64,000 nt of DNA, taken from NCBI GenBank assembly GCA_905233945.1, contig CAJOFY010000001.1, positions 90,507 through 154,506 on the forward strand, in the 5' to 3' direction. Each line of letters begins with the position of its first letter. The stretch's first letter is position 1. Below, one piece after another: positions 34,932 through 44,897 of this stretch. The notes under the pieces were generated by a model that was not told where the DNA came from, ran no database searches, and saw nothing but the letters and a program-made list of their open reading frames with translations. The stretch is from an uncultured bacterium. GTDB taxonomy: Bacteria; UBP6; UBA1177. The position numbers were made by a program, and so were the translations under genes.

Positions 34932-35288
34932 TTATTTGAAGATTCTTGCGATGACCTTGTCATCCCAGGCGATGACGTAGATTTTGTGCCACGGAGCCGA
35001 TGTTTTCAAGTTGTAGAAAACATGAACCCGATAATTTTCCTCGTTGGTGAGCAGCTCGTCTTTAACCGAACTGTCGCCTACGAAAAGCGCTTTGACCTGT
35101 TTGACTGAAGTATCAAAGTCTTTCATGAGCTGATACTTGTTGTCGCCTATCTTAGAAGCCTGAGCCGGAAGATAGGCTAAATTGAGGTCTTTTGCAAAAA
35201 TCCCAAAACTCAAAAGTGAAAGGACAATCAAAACGGCGGCTTTATAGACAAAATTTTTTTTAAAGTCAAGAAAAAAATTTATTTTCAC
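34932..35288 (-). CDS. Small exported protein of unknown function
   Basis: 118 residues. A charged N-terminus and hydrophobic segment (about 14-32, ending FGIFA) look like a signal peptide. The mature part, about 85 residues, has no Cys and no motif I recognise. The gene starts 33 bases after the lipoprotein at 35322-36320 and its stop is 10 bases before tRNA-Gln, so lipoprotein, this gene and both tRNAs may be one transcript. Confidence 0.68.
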   Translation of the reverse strand: MKINFFLDFKKNFVYKAAVLIVLSLLSFGIFAKDLNLAYLPAQASKIGDNKYQLMKDFDTSVKQVKALFVGDSSVKDELLTNEENYRVHVFYNLKTSAPWHKIYVIAWDDKVIARIFK

Positions 35289-35321
35289 GAAAAAATCTCC
35301 GTTTTCTTACCTTTTTGAACT

Positions 35322-36320
35322 TTAATTGCCCTGATTCTGGAGTTCTTTGATCTTGTCTTTAAGAGCTTTTTCTCTTTCCCAGATCTCTTTGAGCTGTTTT
35401 CTTGCTTCTTCGTCAGCCTTTTTGGTGTCTTCTATGAGCTTTTTAAGTTTGTCTCTCTCCTTGTTTTCAGCAACGAGCTCTTCAGGAGTGATGTGAACAC
35501 CGTCGATGATGTAGAAGTTGAATGAAAGCGGCTGATCAGGATCCCACTCTTCCGGAATGTCCTTTACGACCGATTTGAAAACCTTGACCGAGTTCGGAAG
35601 AAGGGATGTTCTGAGACCTTCGTATCTCATGTCTGTGACAGGAAGGAAATTTACGGCATAGATTACGTCGCCGTTTTTGTCTTTGAAACGGACTCTGATG
35701 CCGACTTTGATCATGTCAAGGTCACTGCTGCCGTTGAGGATCGTTCCTGTGAGTTCCGCAAAACCCGGACGGTCAGGGAATTTCTTGCCTGTTATTTCAT
35801 CGATTTTAATGAGTCCTTTGTAATTTTTAAGCAGATTTGCAAGTCTTGTCTGCTCGGCATTGCGCTCTGAGATTTCAGCCATAAGTGTCTGAAGCTCGAC
35901 TTTGAAAGCCTCACCTTCCTTTACGACTCTGACTGTGAAGATAAGCGATGCGTCAGCATTCATTACACCGGCCATACGTCCCATGTTCGCCGTTTGTCCG
36001 GTAGCTTCGATGAAGTCCTTTGTTTCTGCGTCAATAACGATATTTGCTCTCGAAGTTCTGATTTCGTTTCCGATTTTGCCTTTGTAGGTTATTGTGGCGA
36101 AATCTTTGAAATCTTCGAATGTTACGACTTTTTTCATCTCACTCGAAAGCCAGTTTTCGTAAATGTCTTCCAACGTTCCCTGTTTGCCGTCGGAAGCATC
36201 ACGGACAGCGTACAGATAGCTCTGGATGAACGAGTCAACCTGATCCTGAAGAGATTTCGTCTTGTCGCCGCAGCTTGCAAACATCAGAACTGCCAGCAGG
36301 AAAAGCGCTAATTTTTTCAT
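35322..36320 (-). CDS. Lipoprotein with C-terminal coiled coil
   Basis: 332 residues. Signal peptide MKKLALFLLAVLMFASC with lipid-attached Cys. The middle has an alpha/beta region (about 25-150) and a beta region (about 170-275, ending SFNFYIIDGVHI) typical of periplasmic adaptor-like domains. The last 50 residues are a highly charged coiled coil (ENKERDKLKKLIEDTKK). No family is recognised. RBS AAGGAGG. A sigma-70-like promoter lies upstream at 36358-36386. Confidence 0.75.
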   Translation of the reverse strand: MKKLALFLLAVLMFASCGDKTKSLQDQVDSFIQSYLYAVRDASDGKQGTLEDIYENWLSSEMKKVVTFEDFKDFATITYKGKIGNEIRTSRANIVIDAETKDFIEATGQTANMGRMAGVMNADASLIFTVRVVKEGEAFKVELQTLMAEISERNAEQTRLANLLKNYKGLIKIDEITGKKFPDRPGFAELTGTILNGSSDLDMIKVGIRVRFKDKNGDVIYAVNFLPVTDMRYEGLRTSLLPNSVKVFKSVVKDIPEEWDPDQPLSFNFYIIDGVHITPEELVAENKERDKLKKLIEDTKKADEEARKQLKEIWEREKALKDKIKELQNQGN

Positions 36321-36357
36321 AATTCCTCCTTAAAAAGTAAAAAAACAATGTTGCGCG

Positions 36358-36386
36358 AACATATTATCACTTCAAATATAAGTCAA
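36358..36386 (-). promoter_or_regulatory. Promoter of the lipoprotein-tRNA unit
   Basis: Minus strand: -35 TTGACT (36381-36386), 17-base spacer, -10 TATGTT (36358-36363). A seven-T run follows further downstream (before the ribosome site) instead of right after CG. Confidence 0.55.
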
Positions 36387-38298
36387 GAATATAGGAGCCT
36401 TTAAGATTTATTGCCTCGATATTGGAACTTTCGCTCATAAACGGTGTGATTTTTATTGTGTAAGTCTCTCCGGCCTCAACTTTGTGAGCGATATAGCTGT
36501 ATTTGTTGAAGTTCAGCGTCGGGATCGTGTCGTCTGAATAACCGATTTCAGCGTTTTCATGCATCAGTGTGACGACTGTGTCAATGTCAAATGCGGTTGT
36601 TTCGCGGTCCGGAGAAGTGAAAATATGGATCGTCCCGTCTTTTTCAGCGGTGAATTCGAAAAAGTTTTCATAAAAACCGCTGTCTGTGTCGAAAAATCCC
36701 TGATAAGCGCCGTTCGCCTTGATTTGAAGCGGGGTTTTGTCGGTTCCGTGAGTCCATTTCTCGGGTTCTGAATTCGTTTCGGAGACGGAAAGCGTGAGTC
36801 TTTCGCCAGAATTCTGTTCACATTCGCCGATATAAAGCCCGAAAATCAGATTTTCCGTCATTTCGTATTTCCGCACAAAAAAGCGCGCTTTTTCCTCTGC
36901 TTCCGGCATTGCAAACGGCATGTAATCACTGCCGAAAAGATAAAGTCCGGCGAGATTTCCGGGAACTGAAAGGGTGATTTCGGCAAGGTCCGCACTCTCG
37001 TCGAAATCCCACTTGTAGAATTTCCAGCCGCAGTCGGGAAGTTCGGTTTCAAGGCTGCCTTCTTTTGAATCGAAGGTTTCGATATCTCTGCTCCGTGTTA
37101 TTTCAAACGAGTAGGGGACATCGTTTCCCAAAAGGTCAAGATACATCTGGCCGTTGAAAGGGGAAATCATGTTGATGTTGTGCGTTTCAATGCCGCTGAG
37201 CATACTTGCCCGCAGCGCTATAAGGCCGTTTCCCGTGATGTTGTATGACGAAGCCCAGATTTCTGCGATAAAAGGATTCGGGTTTTCAGGAGTGATTTTA
37301 AAACTCAGAATATCGCCTTTCTCTACTTCGAACCTGAACCAGTCATCGTCGTCACTTTCTTCGCCTAGAATATTTTTCTTTTCTTTGTCCAAGTATCCTG
37401 AAATATTGTGGGAATCAATGATGTTTGCATAGTTGAAGGTGTCGTTCGGCTCCAGTTCCTCCGATTCCGGCTGTTTTTTCATAAAAATTGTGAAATTTTC
37501 GGTTTCGGTTTCGTCGAGCTCGAGGAGGATCCTTCCTGTGACAAGGAGATAACGCAGGTTTTTCTCAAGCCGCGTGTAAATAAGCGGGTCGATTTTGTTG
37601 CTGTAGTAGTCCTCGTCATCGTTTCCGGCGGCGATTTCGCGGCTGCCGCAGTTCATAATGAAAGAAAACTTGTCGCTCAGCATATTTTCTGTATCGACAT
37701 CAAACTGATAGATCCCGTTCTCCGGAAGTCTGATTTCAAGAATGTCAATAATGTCGCTGTTTTGTGAGAATTTGCGTTTGAGCGGTGAACCCGATTCGAT
37801 TTTTGTGTAATTTCCGGCAGAGCATATGTGTGTTGAGACGACTCTGAACCAGTATTTGAAACCTCCGGTTTTTTTCCCGTTTCCGGTGTTGCGTTTGTCT
37901 CCGATTTCAAAGTACTGCCAGCCCGTTGCGGTTGTCACGAATGCCGGATGCTGTTTGCCGGACGGAGAGAAAACGGCGAAAGTGTTGTTGCCGAGGTTGT
38001 CGGTGTGAGCGATGTAAGGCTCAAAATTCCTCTCTCGGCTTTCAAATTCAAAAGTTATCAACGTGCCGGACGGAAGCCATATTTTGTATAGATCGGTGTC
38101 GGCAGTGTCGTTTTCAGGTTTTGCGATTTTGCCGGAGTAAGCTGTCCCTTCCTGTATTTCCAAGGCCTGAAAAGTCTCGTTATTAGGCTCGTTTTCCCTG
38201 ACATATTCCATCGTATCGATGTATTTTGTATGCTCGCAGGCAGAAAAAAGGATTAAAATCAGATAAAAACAAAAATATTTCGGAAAACTGCGCGTCAA
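36367..38298 (-). CDS. Lipoprotein with repeated PPC-like domains
   Basis: 643 residues. TTG start at 38298; no ATG lies before the mature region, and the signal peptide ends LILFSACEH. The opening NEPNNETFQALEI followed by YSGKI and DTDLYKIWLPSG is the pattern of bacterial pre-peptidase C-terminal (PPC) domains; a second copy begins ELEPNDTFNYANII with DDDWFRFEVEKGD near 275-305, and a third, weaker one lies near the C-terminus (FFEFTAEKDGTIHIF). No protease domain is attached. Probably a surface or periplasmic binding protein. Confidence 0.78.
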   Translation of the reverse strand: MTRSFPKYFCFYLILILFSACEHTKYIDTMEYVRENEPNNETFQALEIQEGTAYSGKIAKPENDTADTDLYKIWLPSGTLITFEFESRERNFEPYIAHTDNLGNNTFAVFSPSGKQHPAFVTTATGWQYFEIGDKRNTGNGKKTGGFKYWFRVVSTHICSAGNYTKIESGSPLKRKFSQNSDIIDILEIRLPENGIYQFDVDTENMLSDKFSFIMNCGSREIAAGNDDEDYYSNKIDPLIYTRLEKNLRYLLVTGRILLELDETETENFTIFMKKQPESEELEPNDTFNYANIIDSHNISGYLDKEKKNILGEESDDDDWFRFEVEKGDILSFKITPENPNPFIAEIWASSYNITGNGLIALRASMLSGIETHNINMISPFNGQMYLDLLGNDVPYSFEITRSRDIETFDSKEGSLETELPDCGWKFYKWDFDESADLAEITLSVPGNLAGLYLFGSDYMPFAMPEAEEKARFFVRKYEMTENLIFGLYIGECEQNSGERLTLSVSETNSEPEKWTHGTDKTPLQIKANGAYQGFFDTDSGFYENFFEFTAEKDGTIHIFTSPDRETTAFDIDTVVTLMHENAEIGYSDDTIPTLNFNKYSYIAHKVEAGETYTIKITPFMSESSNIEAINLKGSYILDLYLK

Positions 38299-38312
38299 AA
38301 CAGTAAACCCCG

Positions 38313-38354
38313 CAAAAAAACGCTTAATTATTCAGATAAATGTAAGAAAGTAAA
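38313..38354 (-). promoter_or_regulatory. Promoter of the PPC lipoprotein
   Basis: Minus strand: -35 TTTACT (38349-38354), 16-base spacer, -10 AATAAT (38327-38332), TAAG, then CG, seven T and G (38313-38322). Supports the TTG start just downstream. Confidence 0.55.
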
Positions 38355-38410
38355 TATAAAACTTTGTACCGCACAAAATCCGATTTCTTTGTAAAATTTA
38401 AAAAAAAATA

Positions 38411-38428
38411 TAAAGTGCTCCGTTTTTT
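38411..38428 (+). promoter_or_regulatory. -10 and CG-T-run of the Lon-type protease gene
   Basis: -10 TAAAGT (38411-38416), GCTC, then CG and six T (38421-38428). The -35 is weak. It lies about 20 bases before the ATG at 38448, which has a GGAGGG ribosome site. Confidence 0.5.
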
Positions 38429-38447
38429 AGTGAATTTGGAGGGAAAA

Positions 38448-40829
38448 ATGAAGTCGTCAATCAAAGAGTTGAAACCGAAAGAACTCAGATATTACCCTGA
38501 ACTTGCCAAATATAAAGGCAAAACAACCAGAGAAATCAAGCCTGTTTCCCTGTTTTCGTTCCAGAAAAGGGGCTTTGAGGCTCTCGATTTCGGAATGGAT
38601 GTGAAGAAAAAAGGGTTTAACATCTATGTCGCAGGCGATCCGGGAAGCGGAAAAACTTCCAATGTTATCAAATATATAGAAGATCTGGCAAAACATCTTC
38701 CTGTTCCGAACGACGTTCTTTATGTCTTCAACTTCGAGGATTACGATTCGCCGAAAATGCTTTTCATGAAGGCGGGAAGCGGCGAAAAATTCATCAAGGA
38801 TATGGACGAGCTGCTTGAAGGGTTCATCGAGCAGATTCCGCGTCAGATGGAGAGCGAGAATTTCGAGGGACTGCGTGCCGAAGTCGCCCAGACTTACCGC
38901 GACGCGATGCAGAAAAGCTACAATGAACTCGAAGCGGAGGCTGCGAAACTCGATTTTGCGCTGAGTTCGACCGAAAACGGCCTTGTTCTGAATCCTATTG
39001 TAAAAGGAAAGCCGATAGACCGCGAGAAATACGAGTCCCTGAGTGAAAAGGAGAAAGACAAAATCAGAAAAAACGAGGCGCTGCTTCAGGAAAAACTTAT
39101 CGCTTACTTCCATCAGGACAGAAAGACCGAGAAGGAATACAAGGAGCAGATGAGCGAGCTTCAGCGGACGACGGTGAAGAAGATAATTTCGGAGCCGCTG
39201 GGTGATCTCGCCAAAAAATACGGTAAAAACGAGGGTGTAAGCGAATATCTTGAAGCAATAGCCGAGTTTACGGTAAACAACTTCACCGATTTCTTCACTT
39301 ACCGCGATTTTCTTGAAGGGAAAGCCGATCCGATGAAGACTCTGATTCCCGATTTCAAGGAATACAAGGTCAATCTTCTCATCAACAACAAGGATTTGAA
39401 GGGGGCGCCAGTTGTTTACGAGACGAACCCGACATTCCAGAACATAATCGGCTACTTTGAGTACGAGGAAAACCACAATTCGCTTTTCACCGATTTTACG
39501 AGGCTCAAACCGGGTGCACTGCACCGGGCGAACGGCGGTTTCCTGATTATCCAGGCAGACGACATTCTGAAAAACTACTACGCATGGACCGCTTTGAAAC
39601 GCGCTGTCCGCAACAGGTTCATAAAAATCGAAGATATGGACGCAGATTTCAAATACCGCGTAATCTCGGCGCCGAATCCCGAGCCTGTTCCGCTGGAAAT
39701 CAAGGTCGTCCTCATCGGTGACGAGGAGATCTACCACCTGCTTTACGAGCGCGATCCCGAGTTCAGGCGCATTTTCAAGGTAAAAGCCGATTTCGAATCG
39801 GTTGTCGATGTGAGCGCATCCACGACCGACACGTTGATCGGTTTCATTTCAAGAATCGTCAACGAGGACTGCGAGCTTCCGTTTGATCTGTCGGCGATAA
39901 GACGGCTGCTTTTTTACAGTTCGAGACGCGCCGAAGACCAGTCGAAATACCGCGTTCATGCAAGCGACATCGTCGAAATCATTGTCGAAGCTGTTTACTG
40001 GGCACAGCACAAAAACAAAAAAGTTGTTTCCGAGGATATGGTCATCACCGCGATAGAAAGCCGCGAAAAGAGATATGACAGGTTCCGCGAGCACTATTTC
40101 GAGTCGATAAAGAAAGGGACGATCCTGATTGACGTGAAAGGGGCGAAAGTGGGCCAAATCAACGGTCTTGCGGTTTACCAGATCGGCGATTTCAGTTTCG
40201 GAATTCCTTCCAGAATCACGGCTAAGGCTTTTGCAGGTCAGCGTGAAATCGTAAATATCGAGCGCGAGGCGATGCTTTCCGGCGCGATACACGACAAAGG
40301 TTCAATGATTCTGGCAGGTTATTTAGGCGGACTCTTTGCCGTCAAAAAGCCGCTTTCGTTCTCGGCTTCGATTGCATTTGAACAGAGTTACGGCGGAGTC
40401 GACGGCGACAGCGCAAGTTCAACGGAGCTTTACGCGCTTATGTCGGCACTCGGCGATGTTCCGATAAAACAGTCGATTGCAGTCACCGGTTCTATCAACC
40501 AGATGGGCGAAATCCAGCCTATAGGCGGCGTAAACGAGAAAATCGAAGGTTTCTTTGAAATCTGTAACCTGCGCGGACTTACAGGCGATCAGGGCGTAAT
40601 GATCCCGATTCAGAACGTCGGCAACCTCAACCTCAGCGACGATGTCGTCAAGGCGGTCGAAAACGGGAAATTCCACATTTACGCGATAAAGAACGTTCTC
40701 GAGGGAATCGAGATCCTGACAGGGGTTCCCGCCGGAACGAGAGGGGCGAACGGCAAGTTTGCGAAAGGAACGGTTTTTGAAAGGATAGAAAACAAACTTG
40801 AAGCACTCAGAGGCGACGGAGATAAATAA
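38448..40829 (+). CDS. Lon-type ATP-dependent protease (AAA_32/YcbZ-like)
   Basis: 793 residues from the ATG at 38448 (GGAGGG ribosome site); the longer frame from 38364 crosses the promoter. Walker A GDPGSGKT at 63-70. The ATPase part has a long helical insert (about 130-300), as in the YcbZ/LonC-like branch and not in classical Lon, which has a separate N-terminal LAN domain. The C-terminal S16 peptidase has the dyad Ser655 (GDSAS) and Lys698 (GGVNEKI), 43 residues apart exactly as in E. coli Lon (679/722). Likely cytoplasmic protein quality control. The next gene overlaps the stop by one base (TAATG). Confidence 0.93.
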   Translation: MKSSIKELKPKELRYYPELAKYKGKTTREIKPVSLFSFQKRGFEALDFGMDVKKKGFNIYVAGDPGSGKTSNVIKYIEDLAKHLPVPNDVLYVFNFEDYDSPKMLFMKAGSGEKFIKDMDELLEGFIEQIPRQMESENFEGLRAEVAQTYRDAMQKSYNELEAEAAKLDFALSSTENGLVLNPIVKGKPIDREKYESLSEKEKDKIRKNEALLQEKLIAYFHQDRKTEKEYKEQMSELQRTTVKKIISEPLGDLAKKYGKNEGVSEYLEAIAEFTVNNFTDFFTYRDFLEGKADPMKTLIPDFKEYKVNLLINNKDLKGAPVVYETNPTFQNIIGYFEYEENHNSLFTDFTRLKPGALHRANGGFLIIQADDILKNYYAWTALKRAVRNRFIKIEDMDADFKYRVISAPNPEPVPLEIKVVLIGDEEIYHLLYERDPEFRRIFKVKADFESVVDVSASTTDTLIGFISRIVNEDCELPFDLSAIRRLLFYSSRRAEDQSKYRVHASDIVEIIVEAVYWAQHKNKKVVSEDMVITAIESREKRYDRFREHYFESIKKGTILIDVKGAKVGQINGLAVYQIGDFSFGIPSRITAKAFAGQREIVNIEREAMLSGAIHDKGSMILAGYLGGLFAVKKPLSFSASIAFEQSYGGVDGDSASSTELYALMSALGDVPIKQSIAVTGSINQMGEIQPIGGVNEKIEGFFEICNLRGLTGDQGVMIPIQNVGNLNLSDDVVKAVENGKFHIYAIKNVLEGIEILTGVPAGTRGANGKFAKGTVFERIENKLEALRGDGDK

Positions 40830-41116
40830 TGACGACAATAAACATAAGCTACAAACCTGAAAAAAACGAAGATTACGTCTGGAAATGGATCGACGGGAAC
40901 CTTGAAAAAATGGTCGCTAAAAAAGTTCCGACAGAAGATATAAAGCTGCTTATTGACAGAGCGCGGGAAGTCGTTGAATTTAAGGGAAAAACGATAAAGG
41001 GGCTGATGACTTTCAAAAACGGGATTATAAACATAGACATTGACATTCCGCTTCTTTACAGGATGTTCGGCTCGACGATAAGGGCTTCTATTCTCGATAT
41101 TTTAAAATCAATCTGA
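40829..41116 (+). CDS. Small protein, possibly of the PHA-system family
   Basis: 95 residues, translationally coupled to the protease. No signal or membrane segment. The C-terminal half, TFKNGIINIDIDIPLLYRMFGSTIRASILDILK, resembles the small 'polyhydroxyalkanoic acid system' proteins (pattern: strand, then L-P-L-L-x-x-F-x-x-x-I-x-x-x-I-x-x-x-L). This rests on pattern memory only. It may be an accessory factor or substrate of the protease. Confidence 0.6.
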   Translation: MTTINISYKPEKNEDYVWKWIDGNLEKMVAKKVPTEDIKLLIDRAREVVEFKGKTIKGLMTFKNGIINIDIDIPLLYRMFGSTIRASILDILKSI

Positions 41117-41152
41117 AAAGTTCTGAAAAAATCCTATACAGGGAGATTCCGG

Positions 41153-42913
41153 CTATTTGGTTTCGCTTTCCGGAACGATGATCTGGACTTCTTTTTTCGA
41201 CAGATACGCACCTTCGCCCAAAACCATGGCCTCAGCTTTGTAGAGAACCGGAGCGCCAGAGGTGTTTGTGCAGAAATCGTTATGGAACTGGACATCGAAA
41301 GTTACGATTGTGCCGGGATTGACTTTTTTGAATTTCATGTTTGCAGCGTCAATTTCGGCTCCTTCGGGCGGCTCGGCCTTGACAGGAATTCCGCCGAGAA
41401 TGAATTTCGAGATGTTCTCGTCGTTGCAGAATTCGTTCGAGTTTCCTGCGACCCATACATCCATCTGAACGAAAGTGGTGAGAGATTCGATAGCTTCGCC
41501 TATCTTTTCGCTCATAGCCTTGCCGTCAGCTGCAACCGCATCGTTTCCTACCGTGAAATTGAAAGATTTTCCGTTTGCGTCAAGGGTTCCTGTTACATTT
41601 GAAACAGTTTCAAAAAAGTTGGAAATATTCTTGTTTCCGCTGGTGCCGGAAGAATCAATTCCTATGAATTTTGCATTCTCGGCCACCATTGTCTGAAGAG
41701 CCAGGTCTGAAGCTTTTTCGTTGGCAGGAGGCATATATGTGTCTGTCGGCGGTTCATCCGTGATTATGATGAGAATGGGCATAGCCTTTTCACGGAAGCA
41801 GAGACCTGCACGGTCACCTATCCGATCTGTGCAGTCTGGAAGCGGAAAGTCGCAGGTGGCTTTTTCCGATGACATTCCTGGCATCCATGCGACTTCCGGT
41901 TCAGTTGAACAAGGTCCGTAAATATCCTCGCTTATTGTCGCGGCATAAAGGACAAGCCAGTCGCATTCCGTACCTCCACTGGCTAGCGGAGCACTGTCGA
42001 CAGCCGCTTTGAGTTCGTCTATATCTTTGGTTATGAGAGTGTCAACCTTATAAATACTCTCCATGTTGTCGCTGAAATCCCTGAAGTGGACGAAAGCGTA
42101 GGCTGCATCAAGTGTTCCTTCGTTCAAAGTAGCGATTTTTTCCACGACATCGCTTTTGATTTTTTCCTGCAGATTTGCCTGTTCAGCATCCATTGAACCC
42201 GAAAGATCAAGCAGGAATGCAACGTCTATTTTTGAAATGTCGGTGTCAAATTCCCATGTTCTGCTTGCATTCCAGTTTGCGTTGAAAGGAAGGACAACAT
42301 AGATTTTGCCGGCAGGAACATGGCTGTTGTCATCGAGCGGATCGGTGTTGAAAGCGATTTCCGCCATATCGTCGTCGCCGTCGCCGTCGGTGTCGGTGTT
42401 GCACGGGTCTGTGCCGTGCTCTTTTTCTTTTTTATCTGTAAGTCCGTCGTTGTCGCTGTCTTTGTCAAGAAAATCGGGGATTTCGTCGCCGTCGGTGTCT
42501 TTGCAAGGGACGCTCGGGCATTCCTCGTTGTCTGAAATGCCGTCGCCGTCGCTGTCTTTGTCCAGACAGTTCGGCAGAGAATCGCTGTCAAAGTCCTCGC
42601 ATCCTTCTATGCCGTTCGGAATGCCGTCGCCGTCTGCGTCTTCATCATCCTTGCCGCAGATGCAGCTGCTCTCTTCTTCGTTTTCGGAACTGCTGCCGGA
42701 ATCAGACGGATCGCCGTTGCTGCTGCCGGAATCGCCGTTGTCGTTTCCGTTTCCGTTTTCGGAAGATTCAGTGTCGCCCGAATGCGAAGAATCGGACTGG
42801 TCAGTGTCAGTACCGGTGCCTGTTCCGTTTCCTTCATCTTCATCGTCCGCGCCGCATGAAATGACAAAAAACGAAAACAATAAACAAAGCATAAAAATCA
42901 ATGACTTTTTCAT
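41153..42913 (-). CDS. vWA-domain lipoprotein with thrombospondin type 3 repeats
   Basis: 586 residues. Signal peptide ends FFVISCGAD. After a Ser/Gly/Asp/Asn linker, residues about 95-190 contain calcium-binding type 3 repeats ([53 protein letters not shown]). Then a von Willebrand A domain starting near 235: [15 protein letters not shown] holds the MIDAS motif DLSGS, with a later TDEPP. Proteins of this build occur on myxobacterial and related surfaces and probably mediate adhesion or metal-dependent binding. The 3' end faces the small gene at 40829 with 36 bases between. Confidence 0.92.
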   Translation of the reverse strand: MKKSLIFMLCLLFSFFVISCGADDEDEGNGTGTGTDTDQSDSSHSGDTESSENGNGNDNGDSGSSNGDPSDSGSSSENEEESSCICGKDDEDADGDGIPNGIEGCEDFDSDSLPNCLDKDSDGDGISDNEECPSVPCKDTDGDEIPDFLDKDSDNDGLTDKKEKEHGTDPCNTDTDGDGDDDMAEIAFNTDPLDDNSHVPAGKIYVVLPFNANWNASRTWEFDTDISKIDVAFLLDLSGSMDAEQANLQEKIKSDVVEKIATLNEGTLDAAYAFVHFRDFSDNMESIYKVDTLITKDIDELKAAVDSAPLASGGTECDWLVLYAATISEDIYGPCSTEPEVAWMPGMSSEKATCDFPLPDCTDRIGDRAGLCFREKAMPILIIITDEPPTDTYMPPANEKASDLALQTMVAENAKFIGIDSSGTSGNKNISNFFETVSNVTGTLDANGKSFNFTVGNDAVAADGKAMSEKIGEAIESLTTFVQMDVWVAGNSNEFCNDENISKFILGGIPVKAEPPEGAEIDAANMKFKKVNPGTIVTFDVQFHNDFCTNTSGAPVLYKAEAMVLGEGAYLSKKEVQIIVPESETK

Positions 42914-42985
42914 GACTGCTCCTGTAAAAAACTAAAATCAAACAAAGAATTATATAAATAAAGCATTTAAAAGCAATAGAGAAAT

Positions 42986-43525
42986 TCAGAATATGCTTTG
43001 CTGTGATATTTCGTTGCGTATTTCGATATTTTTTATGCTTTTGAGGGCAGAGAGCCACTTTTCGGAAAAGTTTCCGGACATTATGGTTCTTTTCGGACAC
43101 TTTTTTACAATAAAATTCTTTATTTCAGGAAGGTCGCTGTCTGAAAAATAATCCGGACCGGCGGGAATAAGCAGAGTCATGTTTTCTGCAAAAGGGAGAT
43201 GGATTTCAGGCAGAAAAGTCATGAAATAAATTTGTTCGTTGATGAAAAAATTGAATTTGCTTCTGTCTTCGGCCATTTCCGCCATTTTTATATCGAAACT
43301 TCCCACTTTGACTGATGTTTTTTCCGAAAATTTGAGAAATTTTCTTATTCCCATCGATTTTGCGATCTCATCGGATGTTATCCTTGTTTTTTCTTTGAGG
43401 CTGAAGGGGATTTCCATACTTTTTGTAAGGACAAGTATAGCTGATTCGTTCGGTATTTCTGACGGAAGGTTTATTTCAAGATTCCTTCCCAGATATGTAA
43501 GGTGATGTGCGGAATGAATCAGCAT
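42986..43525 (-). CDS. Hypothetical protein coupled to dacB
   Basis: 179 residues, starting three bases after the dacB stop. No signal peptide. The opening HSAHHLTYLGRNLEINLPSE and the later TLLIPAGPDYFSDSDLPEI give an alternating strand/helix pattern that could be a degenerate metallo-beta-lactamase-like or other alpha/beta fold, but metal ligands are not convincing. Real coding is supported by the tight spacing and sensible composition. Function unknown. Confidence 0.6.
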   Translation of the reverse strand: MLIHSAHHLTYLGRNLEINLPSEIPNESAILVLTKSMEIPFSLKEKTRITSDEIAKSMGIRKFLKFSEKTSVKVGSFDIKMAEMAEDRSKFNFFINEQIYFMTFLPEIHLPFAENMTLLIPAGPDYFSDSDLPEIKNFIVKKCPKRTIMSGNFSEKWLSALKSIKNIEIRNEISQQSIF

Positions 43526-43528
43526 ACT

Positions 43529-44896
43529 TTAATATTTTTCCCAGATTTCGTTCATTATCCTGTCGCGCAGAGCCCACATCGGCTTGAAACTTTTTGACGG
43601 AAATCTGTTTATTGCGAAAGTGAAAAGGTAAAGTTTGCCGCTTTTGGCCTTCATTATGCCTGAAAGTGCCGCAACGCCTGTGAGTGATCCCGTTTTTCCG
43701 CGGACAAGACCTGAGTTTTCGGTGCTTGTGTTGGCGCGCTTCAGTGTTCCGTCCTCGCCCATGACCGGAAGCGACGAGAAAAAGTCGATGCTGTTGTAAT
43801 AATCGGCGAAGACATACTTCAGCAGCTTGATGTAGAAAGTGCCGGTAAGGTAATTTTTGTCGTTTCCGAGACCGCTGCCGTTTACGATGTCAATTGTCTC
43901 GCCGAGTTCGTTTTTTGCAAAATCTTTAAGAATTTCGACGCCTTTTTTGACATCTCCGCGCATTGTGGCCCCAAGGTAGAACTGCAGACTGTCGGCAATG
44001 AAATTTGAAGAGTAAAGGTTCATTGTCCGTATTATGTCACGCAGCGGATTGCTTTTGTATGTGAAATTGATCCTTTCCTCGGCTGAGAAAAAATCATCCT
44101 GCAGCTGCTCGCGTGTTACCGGCGTGTTTTCGTTTTCGCCCATCAGATTAAGAAGTGTTACGACAAAATACCGTGTCGGATTTGCGACTCTTTTGAAGAC
44201 AGCCTCGTGTTTTGTCCGCTTGATTCCGATGGTTCCCTTGATTACGATTTCGGTTTTGTTTCCTGCGCCCTGTGCCCCGACAACAAGCTGGTTGTCGGCG
44301 TTGTCACTGCCGGTTGCAGTGTTTTTTACCGAAAAGTAACTGCCGGGAGAGGAGAGTTCGACTTCCACCGGTTCGCCTTTTTCATGTCCTTTGATAAAAA
44401 TGGCGACCGCGTTGTAGTTCAGGCTGAGAGGGGAGATGAACGCAAGATAGCCGTTGTCGCCTTTGTCGCCGCTTTCTGCCGTGTAAATTCCTTTTTTCCC
44501 GTAAAGAAAATCATCGACCACAACTTTTTTTATCTCTTTGACGCCGAGCCTTTTGAGATCTGAAGCTAGAACCCACAGCTTTTCAACTACCATTTCGGGA
44601 TCGCCGCCTGCCTTGATGTAAAGCGTTCCCGTCGTGGAATCGAACGAGAATTTTGTAAGAAATTTGAAACCTCCGCCGAGGTGCTTCAAAGCTGCCGCGG
44701 AAGTGAGAAGTTTGAGGTTCGACGCATAGGAAAAAGGCTTGTCGGCGTTTATGCTCAGGACATTTTTATGTGTTTCGGTGTCGTAAAGCACGAGCGAGAT
44801 ATTTTCTTCCGTGACCGGAGAAAAATCAAAAACAGGAGCTTCTGCATAGGTAACCGAGTAAAAAAAAGCTAAAAAAACAAAAAGCAGTTTTTTCAT
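43529..44896 (-). CDS. dacB: D-alanyl-D-alanine carboxypeptidase/endopeptidase (PBP4, S13 family)
   Basis: 455 residues, periplasmic; trims peptidoglycan peptides. Signal peptide ends TYAEA (residue 20). The penicillin-binding motifs are SxxK as SNLK (Ser59, Lys62), SxN as SSNFIAD, and KTG as RGKTGSL. The large insert between the first two motifs is usual for PBP4. It starts one base after the stop of the preceding gene. RBS is weak because it lies in that gene's end. Confidence 0.93.
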   Translation of the reverse strand: MKKLLFVFLAFFYSVTYAEAPVFDFSPVTEENISLVLYDTETHKNVLSINADKPFSYASNLKLLTSAAALKHLGGGFKFLTKFSFDSTTGTLYIKAGGDPEMVVEKLWVLASDLKRLGVKEIKKVVVDDFLYGKKGIYTAESGDKGDNGYLAFISPLSLNYNAVAIFIKGHEKGEPVEVELSSPGSYFSVKNTATGSDNADNQLVVGAQGAGNKTEIVIKGTIGIKRTKHEAVFKRVANPTRYFVVTLLNLMGENENTPVTREQLQDDFFSAEERINFTYKSNPLRDIIRTMNLYSSNFIADSLQFYLGATMRGDVKKGVEILKDFAKNELGETIDIVNGSGLGNDKNYLTGTFYIKLLKYVFADYYNSIDFFSSLPVMGEDGTLKRANTSTENSGLVRGKTGSLTGVAALSGIMKAKSGKLYLFTFAINRFPSKSFKPMWALRDRIMNEIWEKY

Positions 44897-44897
44897 T

